This document shows, piece after piece, positions 19,926-28,781 of a DNA stretch of 28,781 nt. Below the pieces are notes generated by a model that saw only the letters and a list, made by a program, of their open reading frames with translations, was not told the origin of the DNA and ran no database searches. Position 1 is the stretch's first letter. Each line of letters starts with the position of its first letter. The position numbers and the translations under genes are program-made. The stretch comes from Gnetum montanum. Lineage: Eukaryota; Streptophyta; Gnetopsida; Gnetales; Gnetaceae. The stretch covers positions 20,113-48,893 of the forward strand of contig MNCI01026440.1 in the NCBI GenBank assembly GCA_015680685.1, given 5' to 3'.

Positions 19926-20940
19926 TAATTTTGAAAGTGTAATTGATGATAGGCACTAGAAGGGTTGAATGTAATCTGCACTAACTCCACAAAACACACA
20001 CATGTAAATATCATCGGGATGAGATGAAAATTCTATGTTACATGAGACACAAGCTACAATGACACGAACACTGAGATGAGACGAAGTATAGAAAGGAATC
20101 GTAGAGATTGGGACATGAGGTAGGCACAATGAATCCTGCGTGTAAAGCATGATTAATGTGTCATTAACCTGTCATTCCAACATCAGGACCAAGTTCATTC
20201 CTCTAATCAATGACATTGCATTGTTTCATCCCATGATGGACAACTATGAGAGTACCATAACAACAAGGTGTATGATCCTTGGCGTTTAGTACAAGGGAGG
20301 AGTGATTTTTGTTTTATGGCACTTTGTTTTTCTTTTCTTTTTTTTCTTTTTCTCTCTTTTTTCACTGTACTAAATCTAAAGAAGTCGCCAACCTTCAGGC
20401 ATGGATGCATGTCTTTCCAGTGGGACCCCCTACAACAGCTTTTGATTTTCAAGTGCCCTTTTCATTACTCTTACTCCCATCTTTCATTAGATCTACAAGG
20501 ATCTTAGTACAACCAAGTTACATGATAACACCCATAGATGACACCAAAGAGAATCCACAAGTCCCCTTGATGTCACACCCTAACCATTCCCTCTTGGTCC
20601 ATCCTTCTTCACTCTAGGTACAATGAACACAAAATTAATTTTAAGTTTTATAAATTTCAAGAATGTCACTATACCCCAGAACAGACCCTCTTATTTGTAG
20701 AGTGGATCAATGGGTGTAATGGGCTCACTGTTCCAAATAATTGATCACCCATGACTTAATAACATAAAACACACCTTGACCAATGATCCACATGAGTGTT
20801 TTATTCATAGATGAGATTACTTACAAAAGCGTAAAAAGACAAACACACAAAAAGATAAAACAAAAAGTTGAAAAATGAAAAATTGAAAACAAAAATTTGA
20901 AAAATTAAAGAAAATTAAAAATATTTATTAATCCTACTTA
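19926..20940. other. Spacer across the upper edge of the Tat block
   Basis: CpG-containing sequence fades near 20,160-20,250 into AT-rich DNA that includes a T-rich run (20,330-20,360) and an A-rich stretch (20,840-20,930). The protease expected after an Athila gag is absent. No LTR end, primer site or target duplication of the nested block is recognisable here. Frames of 64-102 codons on both strands look like chance. Confidence 0.45.
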
Positions 20941-22918
20941 TTATTGCAATGGGGGATATCCCCCATAACTAAATGGTTGACTATGGTAAGGATTAATAAA
21001 TGGAAAATAAGGATCCTTGCATATTGGAAGTATTAGGGCTGGTCTATACTGATCCCCTTGGGGTTCACACACTTGATGATAATAAGCATAGTGGGGCACT
21101 TTATATGATGTAGTTCCCGAATAACGAGTTGACCCACTACAATGTTTGTGACCGTTAGATGGTATGTAAAGATTGGGTTGATGCCTCCCATGATTGTGTT
21201 CATTGGGTTGTATGGTTGTTGGAGTGTGTGATAATGGCCCTGATGAAGCTACATGAGGTGTTGGGTTTGAAGGTAAGGTTGCACCATAGTGTGGAACTTG
21301 TGCTGGGTTAGAAGATGCAGTGGCTTCTGAATTATGTTGTCCCTTCCTATATCTGTGTTTAAAGAAAGGACACCTTTGATGTTGAGGAGGCCTCTCATTG
21401 CTATTGGTGGCAGTAGCACAAGTGTTGTTCGTGGGTTGTTGCGGTGGCACAAACACCTTAGGAACATTTGGTGGCGTTGTGGAAGGAGGGACAGGATAAG
21501 AATGTTGAAAGTTCAGAGGAATATAAGGAGTATAAGGTGGTGGTTGTGTTGGAGGTATGGGATGATAGTATGGTGGAGAATGGTATTGTGGTGAGATAGA
21601 GTATGGTGGCCCAAATGGAGAAACAGGATGTTGGACGTGATAATCATTTGGATTTGGAAAATATGAAGGGTGCGTGCAATCTAGGGGTCGTCTCCCTCAC
21701 GACTAGGATTGTTTCTCACAGTATCTCTATACGAACTCTGGATGCAATGTGTTTCCCCAATGCTCATGTATATGTAACAGTATTGGGCATTGGCCCTTGG
21801 GGTGATCATACAGGCATATGTTGCATTCATACGTAGGATTGGCAGTTGAGCACTTATTCCCTTTATTCTTTTTATCTGAATGTCTACTAGTCCATCCTGC
21901 TTCTTGGGTTTTCAAAACTCTATCTCCAATGGTGTTGATAAATTCTCCACACTTTTGATAAATCCATTCCAACATCTTATTAATCTTTTCCTCTGCTTCT
22001 TCTAACGATTGTTGTATTGGCAAAGATGATGTTTCCACCTTGAGATTTGTTGATCACTCCTTGTTATGATCATGGACCTTTGTTGCATTAAGATTTTGGT
22101 CTCGTTGATGTTTTTCAACACTCTCCCATCAACCTAATTCTCCTTCTTCTTTTGCTACCCGTTTAATAAGCTCTTGAACTTGATGGGTTCGTAGGTTATA
22201 TAGTTGACCCCGGGCATACGTTCCTAAGGTCTCTCTTGTTTCATTACATAGCCCATCAATGATATGGTACATTAGCCTTTCCTCGGAAAGCCCATGGCCT
22301 AGACAATTGTTTAATAGTGCATAATATCTTTCTAAGGCCATGTCCAAGGGTTCATGTTTTTCTTGTTTCCATCCTTGGATTTGTTTCCTCAAGGCTGACA
22401 CTCTTGCATAGGTTTGATATTTGTTGTTAAAGACTTCTACCATGGTTGACTAGTGTCCTATTCAATTTGGTTTTAGCGATCCATACCATACTTTAGCTTG
22501 GTCAATGAGTGTCATTAGAAAGAGCTTACGTTTTTGCCAACCGTTACCAATGTTGTTCCATGTGCAGGCATCGTAGAAGGCTAGTAAATGTTGATGCAGA
22601 TCTAAGTCATAGCCTCCTAAAAATTTTGAAAAGTTATTTAAATTGAGCCTAGGTAGTCAACTCTCTTTATGATGCCTACGTGAGATTCGAATGGCCTCCT
22701 GTATTTGTGTTAAGCTTGTAGTGGCTAGTGGGGGTTCATCGTCATCGGGTAAGTTATGTCTTCGTGTGTTACGATGACTTTTTTTGTTCATTCTCATTTT
22801 TATAAGAAACTTCCACTTCAGGTTGTATACTCCAATCTTCATCCTCATATAATTCGTTAGTTCTCCAATGAATTTCCTCCCTAAGGGTGGCATTATTCTT
22901 ATCTTGTAGGAGAGACAT
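20941..22918 (-). pseudogene. Athila-like Gag with long Pro/Tyr-rich tail
   Basis: Starting from MSLLQDKNNATLREE (ATG at 22,918), the frame shifts once at a T7 run (22,779-22,785) and then stays in one frame to the stop at 20,941, with a handful of internal stops (for example near 22,657, 22,129 and 21,727). Order: acidic N-terminus; capsid-like core (FLGGYDLDLH, FYDACTWNNIGNGWQKRKLF, VEVFNNKYQTYARVSALRK, LERYYALLNNC); coiled linker; zinc knuckle; then about 280 residues rich in Pro, Tyr, Ser and His (PPYYHPIPPTQPPPYTPYIP). Gag forms the particle and packages RNA. No protease follows, unlike in the sister element at the left edge. The lack of further indels over about 1.8 kb suggests it was coding until fairly recently. 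Confidence 0.85.
21787..21825 (-). other. Gag zinc knuckle
   Basis: C-N-I-C-L-Y-D-H-P-K-G-Q-C: C-x2-C-x3-H-x4-C, one residue shorter in the middle than the common C-x2-C-x4-H-x4-C. The same spacing in the left-edge copy shows this is the family form, not damage. Confidence 0.8.
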
Positions 22919-23042
22919 TGTATGAAGTTGTGTGTTAATTTATGCATGACTTTGTATAATTATGTCTTCTTTCTAAGAGATATATCGTTAAGTTCTTTAC
23001 AGTGACCTTGTATGATCTAACTAATCTAGATAACTAGCACCA

Positions 23043-23060
23043 TCCCTAACAACGGCACCA
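23043..23060 (-). other. Primer-binding site, tRNA-Asp type
   Basis: Minus-strand TGGTGCCGTTGTTAGGGA lies one base inside the 5' LTR. It matches 14 of 18 positions of the complement of the tRNA-Asp 3' end (TGGCGCCGTTGCCGGGGA), the primer known for Athila elements. All four differences are transitions. Confidence 0.75.
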
Positions 23061-23937
23061 ATGATGAGCGGCAAGGTACCCCTACGCTCAACCATATGAA
23101 TATGAGCATTTTCACGTGCGATCCGATCGAATTCCGCAGACGGACTAGTTGTGGCACCTAGACAGTTACCCTTAGGTCGCAGTTCGTTGTCTTCCCACCT
23201 GGAATAGTATTTATCATTTGTCACATTTGGTTTAGTACAGAGTAAGGTATATGATGTGTTCCTAAATCTAATGCTACTCCTGATGACAGTGAAAAATAAT
23301 ATCAACTAAGCTAAGCTAGGAGGGAAAGGGTAAGAGAATCTATTCTAGCCTAAGTGCGACGAGCAACCGATTCCTTGATCAACCGTACACATCTTGGACT
23401 TTGTGCATGACTATCACTGGGACTACCAAGCGCAGGTCCTAGGTACGCCACTGGGATTACCAAGTGTAGATCCCAAATATGCCACTATAATTAACAAGCG
23501 TAGATCCTAACTATGCCACTGGGCTACCAAGTAGTCACACTTAAATGCTCGTAACCAACTTGTACTCATTCCGCTTCTAGGAGTTTAAGGGCGAGAGAGA
23601 CTAATCGCGATGAGCAACTGATTCCTTGACTAACCGTACACATTCATAAATGCTCGTAATCAAGTCATACTCACACCGCGCTACGAAAGCAATAAATAAC
23701 ATTAAATAAACAAACAAATAAATAACAAAGTGAATGCTGTAATGATGAAGTAATCTCGATCTTTATTGCCGATCATGTGCGTGTCCAAGTACGTCACACT
23801 CTAATAAAGACACCGTACAACTACATTCACCACACTGTGGGTAGACACTAGAAAAATAAACTAACTCTGGAGAGATCAAACTACCAGAGTTTCACTACAA
23901 TCTAACTTGGGATTTTGAAAAAGGGAGAGCTGCTTCT

Positions 23938-23945
23938 TATTTATA
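23938..23945 (-). promoter_or_regulatory. TATA box of the 5' LTR
   Basis: TATAAATA on the minus strand in the context CTCTATAAATAAGAAGC, immediately downstream of the palindrome array. This is the promoter that would drive gag. Confidence 0.65.
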
Positions 23946-23961
23946 GAGATTGCGACAGACT

Positions 23962-24070
23962 ATGATATCGCGTACGCAATATCATAGGGAACACGCGATA
24001 TCGCAGGCAGATGCAATATCGCGATGGCCGCGATATCGCATACGCGATATCACAGCTCTTACGATATCGC
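23962..24070. repeat. GCGATATCGC palindrome array, seven copies
   Basis: Copies start at 23,962, 23,976, 23,995, 24,013, 24,030, 24,044 and 24,061 (spacing 14, 19, 18, 17, 14, 17). Those at 23,995 and 24,030 are perfect 10-bp palindromes GCGATATCGC; the others differ at one to three positions. The array fills U3 between the LTR start and the TATA box. Confidence 0.9.
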
Positions 24071-24079
24071 ATCCCCTCA

Positions 24080-24084
24080 CTAAG
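24080..24084. repeat. Target-site duplication (ctaag), right copy
   Basis: Identical to 6,930-6,934 and directly outside the terminal CA of the 5' LTR. Confidence 0.85.
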
Positions 24085-24155
24085 CAAGGAGAGTTTGACT
24101 AGAGTTATACATAATGAATGGAGAGGGAAGGATTAACACTACCATTGCCATAATT

Positions 24156-24160
24156 GGTAC
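24156..24160. repeat. Target-site duplication (ggtac), left copy
   Basis: ggtac flanks the 3' LTR of the copia element and recurs at 28,471-28,475 next to its 5' LTR. Confidence 0.85.
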
Positions 24161-24601
24161 TATTATTTCTAGTCACTTGCACCAATATAATATTAAATTT
24201 AAAGAAAGCTACAAAAATTAAAAGGACACAAGGGAAAGTTACCATGGGCAAAACCTTCAAGGTGAAAAACCCTAGTAGAAAATTGGCTCTTGGACCATCA
24301 GCAGCAATATAGCTTCAAGAATCAAGCATAGAGAGAATCAATAATAATAATAGAGAAGAATGATAAGTGAGGATTATAGCTTAGGCATTGGCCATTGTTG
24401 TATTATATTGTTATGTCTAGGATGCTTCCTTAGAGCTCCTTATATATTGATCAGGTTACAAAATAAATCCAAAAATAAAAGGGATAAGATAGTTTATTTT
24501 GGTGGGGATACGTATGGGACCAAATATAAAATAGATAAGAATATAACAAGGCAGGAATATTCAAAAAAAATCAATAAAGATTTGCCTTCATCCACCTTAC
24601 A
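24161..24601 (-). repeat. 3' LTR of the copia element
   Basis: Aligned with 28,036-28,470 across its length. On the minus strand it starts TGTAAGGTGG and ends ...AAATAATA, so the terminal dinucleotides are TG...TA rather than TG...CA. TATA-like sequence near 24,440-24,448. Confidence 0.9.
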
Positions 24602-24616
24602 ATTCTTCCTTTTGAA
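24602..24616 (-). other. Polypurine tract of the copia element
   Basis: Minus-strand TTCAAAAGGAAGAAT lies directly before the LTR start TGTAAGG. Confidence 0.7.
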
Positions 24617-24689
24617 GGTAAAGCTACTTTGAAGAATGATCCAAACAATTTTTAGAAAATCAGGTTAGAAGAAGACCAAATGTTGATCA

Positions 24690-26110
24690 GTACTAGAGAA
24701 ACTTTTTATTAGGATTTGACTTGGTGAGTACATTTGCAAGATTTACTTCAGTGGATATTTTATTTAGAAGAATCCTTTGCTTTTCAATTTTCTTCTATAT
24801 ATAATGATATTGTATTTCAATGTGCTTTGTTCAGGCATGAAAGATTGGATTCTTGGATATACTTATGGCACTTTGACTATCACAACCAATATTAATCAAA
24901 GTTTGAGTAATTCCAAGTTTAGCTATTAGCCTTTGAAGCCATATAGCCTCTCTACATGCCAAGTTAGCAACAACATATTTAGCTTCAGTGGTAGACTAAG
25001 CAACACAAGATTGTTTCTAACTTTTCCAAGGAACAACACCACCAAAAATATTAAACACATATCCACTAGTAAATTTCCTACTATCAATATTACCATCCCA
25101 ATCTAGATCAACGAAGCCATAAAGTTCATTGGAATCATTTTTATAACAAATCCCATAATTTGAAGTACCATGAAGATATCAGAAGACTTGCTTCACTACA
25201 ATCCAGTGTTGTTTCCTTGGATTATACATATACCTATTAAGTTTTTCAATAATATAAGTAATATCAAGTCTAGTAGAAACCATTGCATACATTAAACTAC
25301 CAATAGCACTAGCATATGGAATTTTAACCATAAGCTCTTTTTCTTCACTTGTCTTTGGGCATTGTTCAATTAAAAAAGTTAATACGAGTTTCACATGGTG
25401 TAGTCATAGGTCTGCAATCATGCATATTAAATTTTTTAAAAATATTTGCAACATATGTAGACTGTCCAAGCCAAAGCCTATTATTAGCCCTATCCCTTTT
25501 AATTTCCATGTCTAATATTTTTTGTGTAGCACCGAGATCCTTCATCCCAAATTGAAAAGATAGATGAAGTTTCAACTCTTGAATATCATGTATGTTATTA
25601 CCTGTTATTAACATGTCATCAACATATAGTAGCAAGATAACATATTTTTCACTTGTATTTTTAACATACATATTAGAGGCCTTTACACTTCTAACGAAGC
25701 CAAGATTTATCATGTGGTCACTAAACTTTTTATTCCACATCCTTGGTGCTAGCTTGAGCCCATTTAGTGATTTTGATAATTGACACACCATATGCTCTTT
25801 TCTTTTAATTTCGTATCCTTCAGTATGAAGCATATATATTTTTTCCTCAAGATCACCATTAAGGAATGTTGTTTTCACATCAATTTGTTCAAGTTCAAGA
25901 TCATAAACAATTGTGATAGCTAATAATGATCTCATGGATGTTAATTTTACTCATGGAGAGAAGATTTCATCATAATCAATCCCCTTCCTCTAAGAAAATC
26001 CTAGCTACAATTCATGCTTTGTATTGACTCCCAGATTTTATTCTGTACACCCATTTCTTTCCAATGGGTTTTCTCTCTAATGGAAGCTTAGTTAATTCCT
26101 AAGTTTTATT
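24690..26110 (-). pseudogene. Copia reverse transcriptase and RNase H
   Basis: RT opens near 26,090 with KLPLERKPIGKKWVYRIK. It continues after stops and a frameshift with LEQIDVKTTFLNGDLEEKIY and the catalytic LLYVDDMLITG (YVDD at 25,615-25,626), then GMKDLGATQKILDMEIKRDR. A frameshift at an A6 run (25,372-25,377) leads to YASAIGSLMYAMVSTRLDIT. RNase H follows to about 24,690 with LYGFVDLDWDGNIDSRKFTS, STTEAKYVVANLACREAIWL and NLANVLTKSNP, again with several stops. The enzyme would copy element RNA and remove the RNA strand. Catalytic motifs are readable but the frame is not, so it is inactive. Group assignment (Tork-like) is tentative. Confidence 0.88.
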
Positions 26111-26509
26111 TTTGTGAATTAATGACATTTTAGCATCTATTGCTTGTTTTCACTTTTCACTCTACATAGATGAGCATGCCTCATCATATGTTGATGGCTC
26201 CTTATTTTAAATAAATAGGACATATTCTTCTAAATGTGAAGGTAATCTTTGTATACATGTTGACATCTTAAAGGATTCTATTTACTTTGTTGTTCACTTA
26301 AACTATATTCTCCCTCCTCATGTGATGTATTTTCATCTACCATGCTATCACCATCCTATTTTCTCAGGGCAATATCCCTAGCTGAGGAAGGAAGACTCTT
26401 AGATATTTCATTATTAATTTCAATAGGCACATACATAGGAGTTACATCATTTGGAGTTTTAGTATTTGAATATTTCTCCTTTATAGATCCACATTTCTCT
26501 CTAAAGATG

Positions 26510-26900
26510 ACATCTCAACTATAAATAATATTTAGTTTGTGGGTTATACAACTTATAAGCTTTAACACCATGTCCATAGCCAAGAAATATACATTTGAAA
26601 GACTTAGAGTCTAATTTGGACCCATTAGATTTTGGAACATGTACATAGGCTTCACAACCAAAAATCTTCAAATAGGTTAAATTAATGGACCTACCACTCC
26701 AAACTTTCTTTATAATTTTTCCATCAAGAGTTGATGAAAGAGATCTATTGATAAGATAACATGTAGTTATTACTACTTCACCTTAGGAACATTTGTCAAG
26801 ATTAGATTCACTAAGCATACATTTGACACATTACATCAATGTTTGATTAAAGCACTCTACTACTTTATTATGTTCATGACTCCTTAGAATAATCTTTTAC
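26510..26900 (-). pseudogene. Copia integrase, C-terminal remnant
   Basis: From right to left: VVECFNQTLM (supplies the last acidic residue of the DDE triad), CVKCMLSESNLDKCS, VVITTCYLINRSLSSTLDGK, KVWSGRSINLTYLKIFGCEA, then SKLDSKSFKCIFLGYGHGVK and AYKLYNPQTKYYL. This is the usual second half of a copia integrase. The HHCC zinc finger and the first two catalytic Asp residues are missing because of the deletion to the right. Confidence 0.8.
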
Positions 26901-26999
26901 CTTTAAATGCCTTGCTTTTTTTTAATTCTAGAAGTCAAAAGAGATTAACCATGCAATATTGAACATTTTCCACCTCCAAAGATGTTAGTCCTAGGTCAT

Positions 27000-27970
27000 C
27001 CAATTCACTTTCCATAACCTAGAACTTTACATAAACCATCATTATCCATTCTTACCATCCCAAGATAAGATTATATATACTCACTAAACCAATCAACATG
27101 TGGAGTGTAGTGATGAGATGCACCTGAGTCCACATACCATAAATTTGTATTAGCATTATCTTAAGATGAGACAACATACAAATCTCCCTCTGGGGAAAGA
27201 GGGGCTTCATCATGTTTGTTCTATTACTCTGTTTGCCCTTTTTAAGAGAGGCTTTACAATATTTCTTTACATGATCAACTTTACCACAATTCCAACATTT
27301 AGGTAGCCTCTTTACACATTTTTGAGGCTTATTCTTAAATTGAGGCCCCTTAACAAACTTTGTCTTTACATCATTTTTCATAAATAATACATCATTTCGA
27401 GGAGTAGAAGTTTTCCGTGTTTCTTCCTCAAATAATAATTGACTAGTAATATTATCAAAAATAAAGTTGGTAGATGTATTACTTACAGCCATCACCGATG
27501 TCTCTCATGAATCTGGAAGTGTGCTAAGAAGTATGATACACTAATCTTCCTGATACATTTCACCCCCATAGATTGTAGTTGATGGACCAATGTATTAAAG
27601 ATATTCAAGAGTTCTATAATGGTAGTGCCTTCAACAATTTTACAATCATACAATCATTTCTTCAACAAAAACTTATTGGTTAGGGACTTTGTTCAATACA
27701 AAGTTTGCAATGTATCCTAGAAATCTTTAGCAGAAGAGACATTGGAAACATTTAAGTAATACTAAATTCAAAAGACATAAATGAATTGTACTTATCACCT
27801 TCAGGTTTAACTTTTCCCACTCTTCATCAAACATTTTATTAGGCTTAACTCCCCAAAATTACACTATGCTGGTCTTTTTCAACAAGGAGAGCCTCCATCT
27901 TGATCTTCCATAATTCATAGTTCGACCTGTTAAACTTTTCAATTTCAATTTTGGACAAAGAGTTTGTCAT
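27000..27970 (-). pseudogene. Copia gag and protease remnant
   Basis: Gag begins at the ATG at 27,970 (MTNSLSKIEIEKFNRSNYEL, then WKIKMEALLVEKDQ), the usual copia Gag start, and soon meets a stop. The open part at 27,495-27,052 holds a zinc knuckle CWNCGKVDHVKKYC (C-x2-C-x4-H-x4-C). In another frame the protease active site WYVDSGASHH follows, with its Asp at 27,128-27,130. Protease sequence ends within some 100 bases and does not continue into the expected pre-integrase region. Gag packages RNA and the protease would mature Gag-Pol; both are broken here. Confidence 0.82.
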
Positions 27971-28021
27971 GATTTTTCCTTGAAATTACTTGACAAAAAT
28001 AATAGTGGTGCATGGAACTTG

Positions 28022-28033
28022 GCTCCGATACTA
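28022..28033 (-). other. Primer-binding site, initiator-Met type
   Basis: Minus-strand TAGTATCGGAGC matches ten of twelve bases of TGGTATCAGAGC, the common plant copia primer site. It lies two bases inside the 5' LTR. Confidence 0.75.
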
Positions 28034-28035
28034 AT

Positions 28036-28470
28036 TATTATTCCTAGTCACTTGCACCAATATAATATTAAATTTAAGAAAGCTGCAAAAACTAAAAGGA
28101 CATAGAGTTACCCTAGGGAAAACCTTCAAGGTGAAAAACCCCAATAGAAAATTGACTCTTGGATTGTTAGTAGTAGTACAGATTCAAGATTGAAGCATAG
28201 ATAGAATCAATGAGAACAATGGAGAAGAATTATTGGGGAGGATTACAACTTAGGCATTGGTCATTGTTGTGTTATATTATTATGTCTAGGATGCTCCCTT
28301 AGAGCTCCTTATATATTGCTCAAGCTACAAAATAAACCCAAAAATAAAAAGGATAAGGTAGTTTATTTTGGTGGGGATAGGTATAGGACCAAATATAAAA
28401 TAGATAAGAATATAACAAGGAAGAAACATTTAGACAAAATCAATGTAGATTTGCCTTCATCCACCTTACG
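28036..28470 (-). repeat. 5' LTR of the copia element
   Basis: 435 bp matching 24,161-24,601. The outer end reads CG instead of TG on the minus strand (a single transition). Followed by target duplication ggtac. Confidence 0.9.
28308..28317 (-). promoter_or_regulatory. TATA-like box of the copia 5' LTR
   Basis: Minus-strand AATATATAAGG, conserved in the 3' LTR at 24,440-24,448. Likely core promoter of the element. Confidence 0.5.
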
Positions 28471-28475
28471 GGTAC
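28471..28475. repeat. Target-site duplication (ggtac), right copy
   Basis: Identical to 24,156-24,160. Confidence 0.85.
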
Positions 28476-28781
28476 ATGAAGGGAGGATGACACCACCATA
28501 AAATTTGCAATAACAGGTGCTGTAAGGGGCTTCTTTGCATAGCTGCATGTTAACAAGTTTAATTGCATGGTGTTTCTTAGCTTAGTAGGTTGCTAAACAA
28601 TGGTGGTAAATGCACAAGATGATCTAGTATATTCGATTTGGCCCTGCAAGAGCATGCTTAGTTCTACTTAATTATGTATCAAGGCCTTTCCAACCTAGCA
28701 AGCTCTGCAATTCATGTGGCCCTATTTCTTTTTTGATATTTATATATTAAATATATATTAAAGCCTTTTTTAAAATATTTT
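28476..28781. other. AT-rich flanking DNA
   Basis: No gene, repeat end or RNA feature is seen. The last 60 bases are almost pure A and T (runs such as atatattaaatatatattaa). Confidence 0.5.

Larger units (their letters stand above)
8550..20160 (-). mobile_element. Nested Tat-lineage Ty3/gypsy block, 5' end not recognised
   Basis: Inside the Athila-like element the composition changes to clearly CpG-richer DNA holding a Tat-type pol (minus), an LTR-like end with its polypurine tract, two related tandem arrays and a spliced plus-strand gene. The 3' end is credible: pol, array, about 1.1 kb of untranslated DNA, PPT (9,928-9,942), LTR. At the other end I find no matching 5' LTR, primer site or gag, and no target duplication. 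Boundaries are approximate and come from the composition change and the loss of Athila-like frames. Either the 5' end was lost or the element is of unusual structure. Confidence 0.55.
6935..24079 (-). mobile_element. Athila-like gag-only LTR element, 17.1 kb including a nested insertion
   Basis: Direct LTRs of 968 and 1,018 bp, TG...CA ends, a tRNA-Asp primer site next to the 5' LTR and identical 5-bp flanks define one insertion. The element reads on the minus strand: 5' LTR, leader, gag (22,918-20,941), AT-rich spacer, [nested Tat block], short coiled-coil frame (8,545-8,086), 3' LTR. Without the insert it would be about 5.5 kb. Such a length, with Gag but no protease, RT or integrase of its own class, matches non-autonomous gag-only elements. 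The LTRs differ at very roughly one base in ten by eye, so it is not recent. The alternative, one chimeric 17-kb element that uses the Tat pol, is considered in the findings. Confidence 0.85.
23062..24079 (-). repeat. 5' LTR of the 17-kb element
   Basis: Begins tgatgagcggcaaggtaccc and ends ...gcatcccctca, then ctaag. Full-length match to 6,935-7,902 except for about 50 extra bases in the palindrome array. TATA box at 23,938-23,945 on the minus strand, so transcription should start near 23,910 and run left into gag. Confidence 0.92.
24161..28470 (-). mobile_element. Ty1/copia element, Tork-like, full length but defective
   Basis: LTRs of 441 and 435 bp, initiator-Met primer site, polypurine tract and 5-bp target duplication define a complete 4,310-bp insertion on the minus strand. 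Gene order is gag, protease, integrase, RT, RNase H, as in Ty1/copia. The RT and RNase H style (LRDRANNRLWL-type block, STTEAKYVVANLACREAIWL) is closest to the Tork group by eye. Several stops, frameshifts and a deletion in the integrase region make it defective. It inserted about 76 bp to the right of the Athila-like element. Confidence 0.92.

Noticed and set aside
20221-20234. attgcattgtttca resembles the Tat LTR end tgtttca and could mark the missing 5' LTR
   Set aside because: Only about eight bases agree and the adjoining sequence does not match the LTR-like unit at all.
7835-24070. Palindrome arrays as a CRISPR array
   Set aside because: Units are 10-bp dyads with short irregular spacing inside plant LTRs, with no spacers and no cas genes.
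1-28781. tRNA or rRNA genes
   Set aside because: No cloverleaf with A and B boxes and no rRNA-like stretch was seen; the tRNA-like matches are primer sites.

Overview
This is nuclear DNA of a land plant. It holds no intact host gene and consists almost entirely of nested and decayed LTR retrotransposons. The features that say 'plant' are Athila-type gag and protease, a Tat-type pol with a second (archaeal-type) RNase H, a copia element of Tork-like type, a tRNA-Asp primer site, and short plant-style introns. The density of old copies suggests a large, repeat-rich genome. A gymnosperm is possible, but nothing here fixes the species. Nearly all open frames are broken, and many stops look like single C-to-T changes.

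Layout. (1) 1-5,072, minus strand: the 5' part of an old Athila-like element, with protease (221-640), Pro/Gln/Tyr-rich tail, zinc knuckle, gag core (1,715-2,215), and two tandem LTRs (3,338-4,173 and 4,191-5,072), each followed by a primer-binding site. (2) 5,073-6,929: flanking DNA with a pseudo-exon of an unidentified gene (5,412-5,936, plus). (3) 6,935-24,079, minus strand: a second Athila-like element, bounded by LTRs 23,062-24,079 (5') and 6,935-7,902 (3') and by a 5-bp target duplication (ctaag). It keeps a long gag frame (22,918-20,941) and a short coiled-coil C-terminal frame near the 3' LTR, but no protease, RT or integrase of its own class. (4) Apparently nested in it, about 8,550-20,160: a CpG-richer Tat-lineage block. 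This has an LTR-like end with polypurine tract (up to 9,942), a tandem-repeat array (11,079-11,585), pol with RT, RNase H, archaeal RNase H and integrase (15,104-11,615, minus), and, head-to-head with pol, a spliced eight-exon gene on the plus strand (15,575-19,590) followed by a second, related tandem array. (5) 24,161-28,470, minus strand: a full-length but defective copia element with 435-441 bp LTRs, target duplication ggtac, PBS and PPT, and a deletion across protease and integrase. (6) 28,476-28,781: AT-rich flank.

How the parts work together: the Athila-like element supplies Gag only, so it would have needed enzymes from an autonomous relative; the partial element at the left edge, which has a protease, is a plausible example of that relative. 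The Tat block has enzymes, but no gag or 5' LTR that I can recognise. The most interesting content is the spliced antisense gene inside the Tat block, the two related minisatellite arrays that follow pol and that gene, and the palindrome array in the Athila-like LTRs, whose copy number differs between the two LTRs of one element. Identity values and the nesting boundaries were judged by eye.
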